Shown here in pieces: positions 62,557 to 64,000 of a stretch of DNA of 64,000 bases. Location of the stretch: NCBI RefSeq assembly GCF_000165735.1, contig NZ_GL538208.1, positions 172,682-236,681 on the forward strand, given 5' to 3'. The DNA is from Megasphaera micronuciformis F0359 (lineage in GTDB: Bacteria > Bacillota > Negativicutes > Veillonellales > Megasphaeraceae). Each line of letters begins with the position of its first letter. Position 1 is the first letter of the stretch. The translations under genes and the position numbers were made by a program. Below the pieces are notes generated by a model. That model worked only from the letters and a program-made list of their open reading frames with translations. It was not told the DNA's origin and did not search any database.

Positions 62557-63816
62557 ATGAAAGACTTAACACAAGAACTGACAGAACGATTTTACCGCTA
62601 TATCGGCGTACCGTCTCAAAGTGAACCGAACGGCGGCACGCAGGTTCCCAGTACAAAAGGGCAGTGGGACATGGCAAAACTCTTACAAAAAGAATGTGAA
62701 GAAATAGGCCTTGTCGATTTACATTTAAGTGAACACTGCGTTCTTACGGGACGTCTTCCGGCACGCCTGGGGCCGAATAAAAAGTCGGCACCGGCCATCG
62801 GCTTTTGCGCTCATCTGGACACGGTAGATGTTAACTTGTCGCCCGTCGTTCACGCCCATACGGTAGAAAACTATGACGGCGGCGACATTGTTTTAAATCG
62901 AGAAAAAAATTTGGTCATGAAGGCGGCTGAACATCCTGAATTAAAGCCTTATGTAGGGCAGAACCTTATTGTCACCGACGGAACGAGCGTCCTCGGTTCG
63001 GATAATAAGGCGGCTATAGCCAATGTCATGACGGCCTTGCACACCTTGGCAAGCGACTCAAATCTTTACCACGGCGATATTTACGTAGCCTTCGTACCTG
63101 ATGAAGAATGCGGCCTCTACGGGTCGAAAAACATGGATTTTTCCCGTTTTCCCGTAGACTTTGCCTACACCATCGACTCGTGCGAACTGGGTGAAGTTGT
63201 TTATGAAACCTTCAACGCCGGTACGGCCGTCGTGACCATTCACGGCGTCAGTGCTCATCCCATGAGTGCCAAAGGAGTCCTTCTCAATCCGACCCTTTTG
63301 GCTGTAGACTTTATGAATCTCTTCGACAGAACGGAAACGCCGGAATGCACGGAAGGAAAAGAAGGCTATATTTGGTGCCAAGCCGTGAAATCCAACCAGT
63401 CCGTAGCTGAAGTCACCTTGAACATTCGCGATCACGACAAAGCGAAATACGAAGAAAAGAAGGCACGCATTCGTAAGTATGTAGACGACATGGCGAAGAA
63501 ATATCCTCGAGCTCGCTTTGAACTCGACATGAGTGATACGTACGGCAACATTCGCGATGCCTTGACGGATGAAAACGGCAAGGCCATCGACTACATTTAC
63601 GAAGCCATGAAAGAACTGAACATTACGCCCAAAACCATTGCCATGCGCGGCGGTACGGACGGGTCCTTCATCTCCACCAAGGGAATCCTGACGCCCAACT
63701 ACTTTACAGGCGGCATGAACTTCCACTCCCCTTATGAATTCCTGCCCATACCGTCCCTTGTCAAATCATGCGAAACAACATTGACTATTATTAACCTCGT
63801 ATATGAGGGAGCGTAA
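62557..63816 (+). CDS. pepT: peptidase T (tripeptide aminopeptidase, M20B)
   Basis: The 419-residue dinuclear zinc peptidase has metal and catalytic motifs in order: GFCAHLDTVD (His/Asp), GSDNKAAIANVM (bridging Asp), PDEECGLYGS (catalytic Glu pair), YTIDSCELGEV (Asp) and GGMNFHSPYEF (His). The proteolytic substrate-binding region RGGTDGSFISTKG is present. It removes N-terminal residues from tripeptides in the cytoplasm. ATG 62557 has AGAAGGAAAG ahead; ATG 62539 is less likely. A strong terminator follows. Confidence 0.95.
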   Translation: MKDLTQELTERFYRYIGVPSQSEPNGGTQVPSTKGQWDMAKLLQKECEEIGLVDLHLSEHCVLTGRLPARLGPNKKSAPAIGFCAHLDTVDVNLSPVVHAHTVENYDGGDIVLNREKNLVMKAAEHPELKPYVGQNLIVTDGTSVLGSDNKAAIANVMTALHTLASDSNLYHGDIYVAFVPDEECGLYGSKNMDFSRFPVDFAYTIDSCELGEVVYETFNAGTAVVTIHGVSAHPMSAKGVLLNPTLLAVDFMNLFDRTETPECTEGKEGYIWCQAVKSNQSVAEVTLNIRDHDKAKYEEKKARIRKYVDDMAKKYPRARFELDMSDTYGNIRDALTDENGKAIDYIYEAMKELNITPKTIAMRGGTDGSFISTKGILTPNYFTGGMNFHSPYEFLPIPSLVKSCETTLTIINLVYEGA

Positions 63817-63828
63817 CCTATTAGTATG

Positions 63829-63868
63829 AAAAGGACTTAGATAGAGGAGACTCTGTCTAAGTCCTTTT
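63829..63868 (+). terminator. hairpin terminator after pepT
   Basis: An 18-bp stem with one U-G (63829-63846 against 63851-63868, AAAAGGACTTAGATAGAG) has a GAGA loop and ends TTTT. The remaining bases to 64000 are A/T-rich; a TATAAT at 63949-63954 may belong to a gene beyond the edge. Confidence 0.88.
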
Positions 63869-64000
63869 AATGTATTTGAATATATCATAGTGTGATAATA
63901 AAGATAGATTTATACTCATATATAGATACTAATTAACACGATAAGGTATATAATATTTATACGTATTGTCACAATAAGGAGCTTTTTAATAAAGTCTCGG

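Noticed and set aside
63058-63726. A 222-codon minus-strand frame opposite pepT
   Set aside because: Peptidase T motifs on the plus strand are complete, so the antisense frame is chance.
63971-63990. AAGGAG at 63976-63981 as a ribosome site for a gene at the edge
   Set aside because: No ATG, GTG or TTG start follows at usable spacing before the window ends.

Overview
The window looks like the chromosome of a diderm Firmicute of the Negativicutes class (Veillonella/Dialister/Megasphaera-type organisms). This is inferred from gene content alone. Typical Firmicute blocks (ctsR-mcsA-mcsB-clpC-radA, yacL-ispDF-gltX-cysS-mrnC-rlmB-yacP-sigH, rimP-nusA-ylxR-ylxQ-infB-rbfA) sit beside genes expected of a lipopolysaccharide-bearing envelope: glycosyltransferases, EptA/LtaS-like transferases, a DUF535 (VirK/YbjX) protein and dTDP-sugar genes. 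I could not search databases, so the species stays open.

Bases 1-1081: the 5' part of an IS110-family transposase runs off the left edge on the minus strand. A structured non-coding stretch upstream of it could encode a bridge RNA. Next come a perfect-palindrome terminator and the tmRNA gene (minus strand, tag AKENNFALAA). Bases 1302-6599: a carbon-metabolism group on the plus strand, with a SorC-type regulator, a stand-alone sorbitol-type PTS IIA-like protein that lacks the usual phospho-histidine, a split transketolase, a phosphohexomutase and a DNA-repair methyltransferase.

Bases 6788-21695: a surface-glycan cluster that is visibly more A/T-rich than its surroundings, increasingly so to the right. 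It holds four glycosyltransferases, two alkaline-phosphatase-superfamily membrane transferases, a PIG-L deacetylase, rmlA-rmlC-rmlB without rmlD, then an acetyltransferase, a DegT aminotransferase and a hexapeptide O-acetyltransferase. The intergenic gaps here (6600-6787, 7967-8230, 12179-12364, 14159-14436, 15688-15912) hold no gene I can support. The cluster ends in a perfect hairpin terminator and a decayed transposase (21696-22369).

Bases 22370-45859: a DUF535 gene (minus), then on the plus strand the protein-quality-control operon (CtsR, McsA, McsB, ClpC), RadA, a PIN-TRAM protein, IspDF, GltX, a cysteine T-box with CysS, Mini-RNase III, RlmB, YacP, SigH, SecG, RNase R, SmpB, Pol I, MutM and CoaE. 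disA and cysE, which occur here in Bacillus, are absent. Bases 45873-55243: a lytic transglycosylase, tRNA-Leu(CAG), an unknown protein, and the rimP-nusA-ylxR-ylxQ-infB-rbfA-nrnA-truB-ribF operon behind its own promoter and leader hairpin.

Bases 55318-64000: mostly single genes separated by clear terminators. They are a PLP aminotransferase, HtpX, a Dyp-type peroxidase, an unrecognised coiled-coil protein with a HicA-like C-terminus, a small cysteine-rich protein, tRNA-Arg(CCG), an AbgT-type transporter and peptidase T. The last ~130 bases are A/T-rich and hold no gene that I can see.
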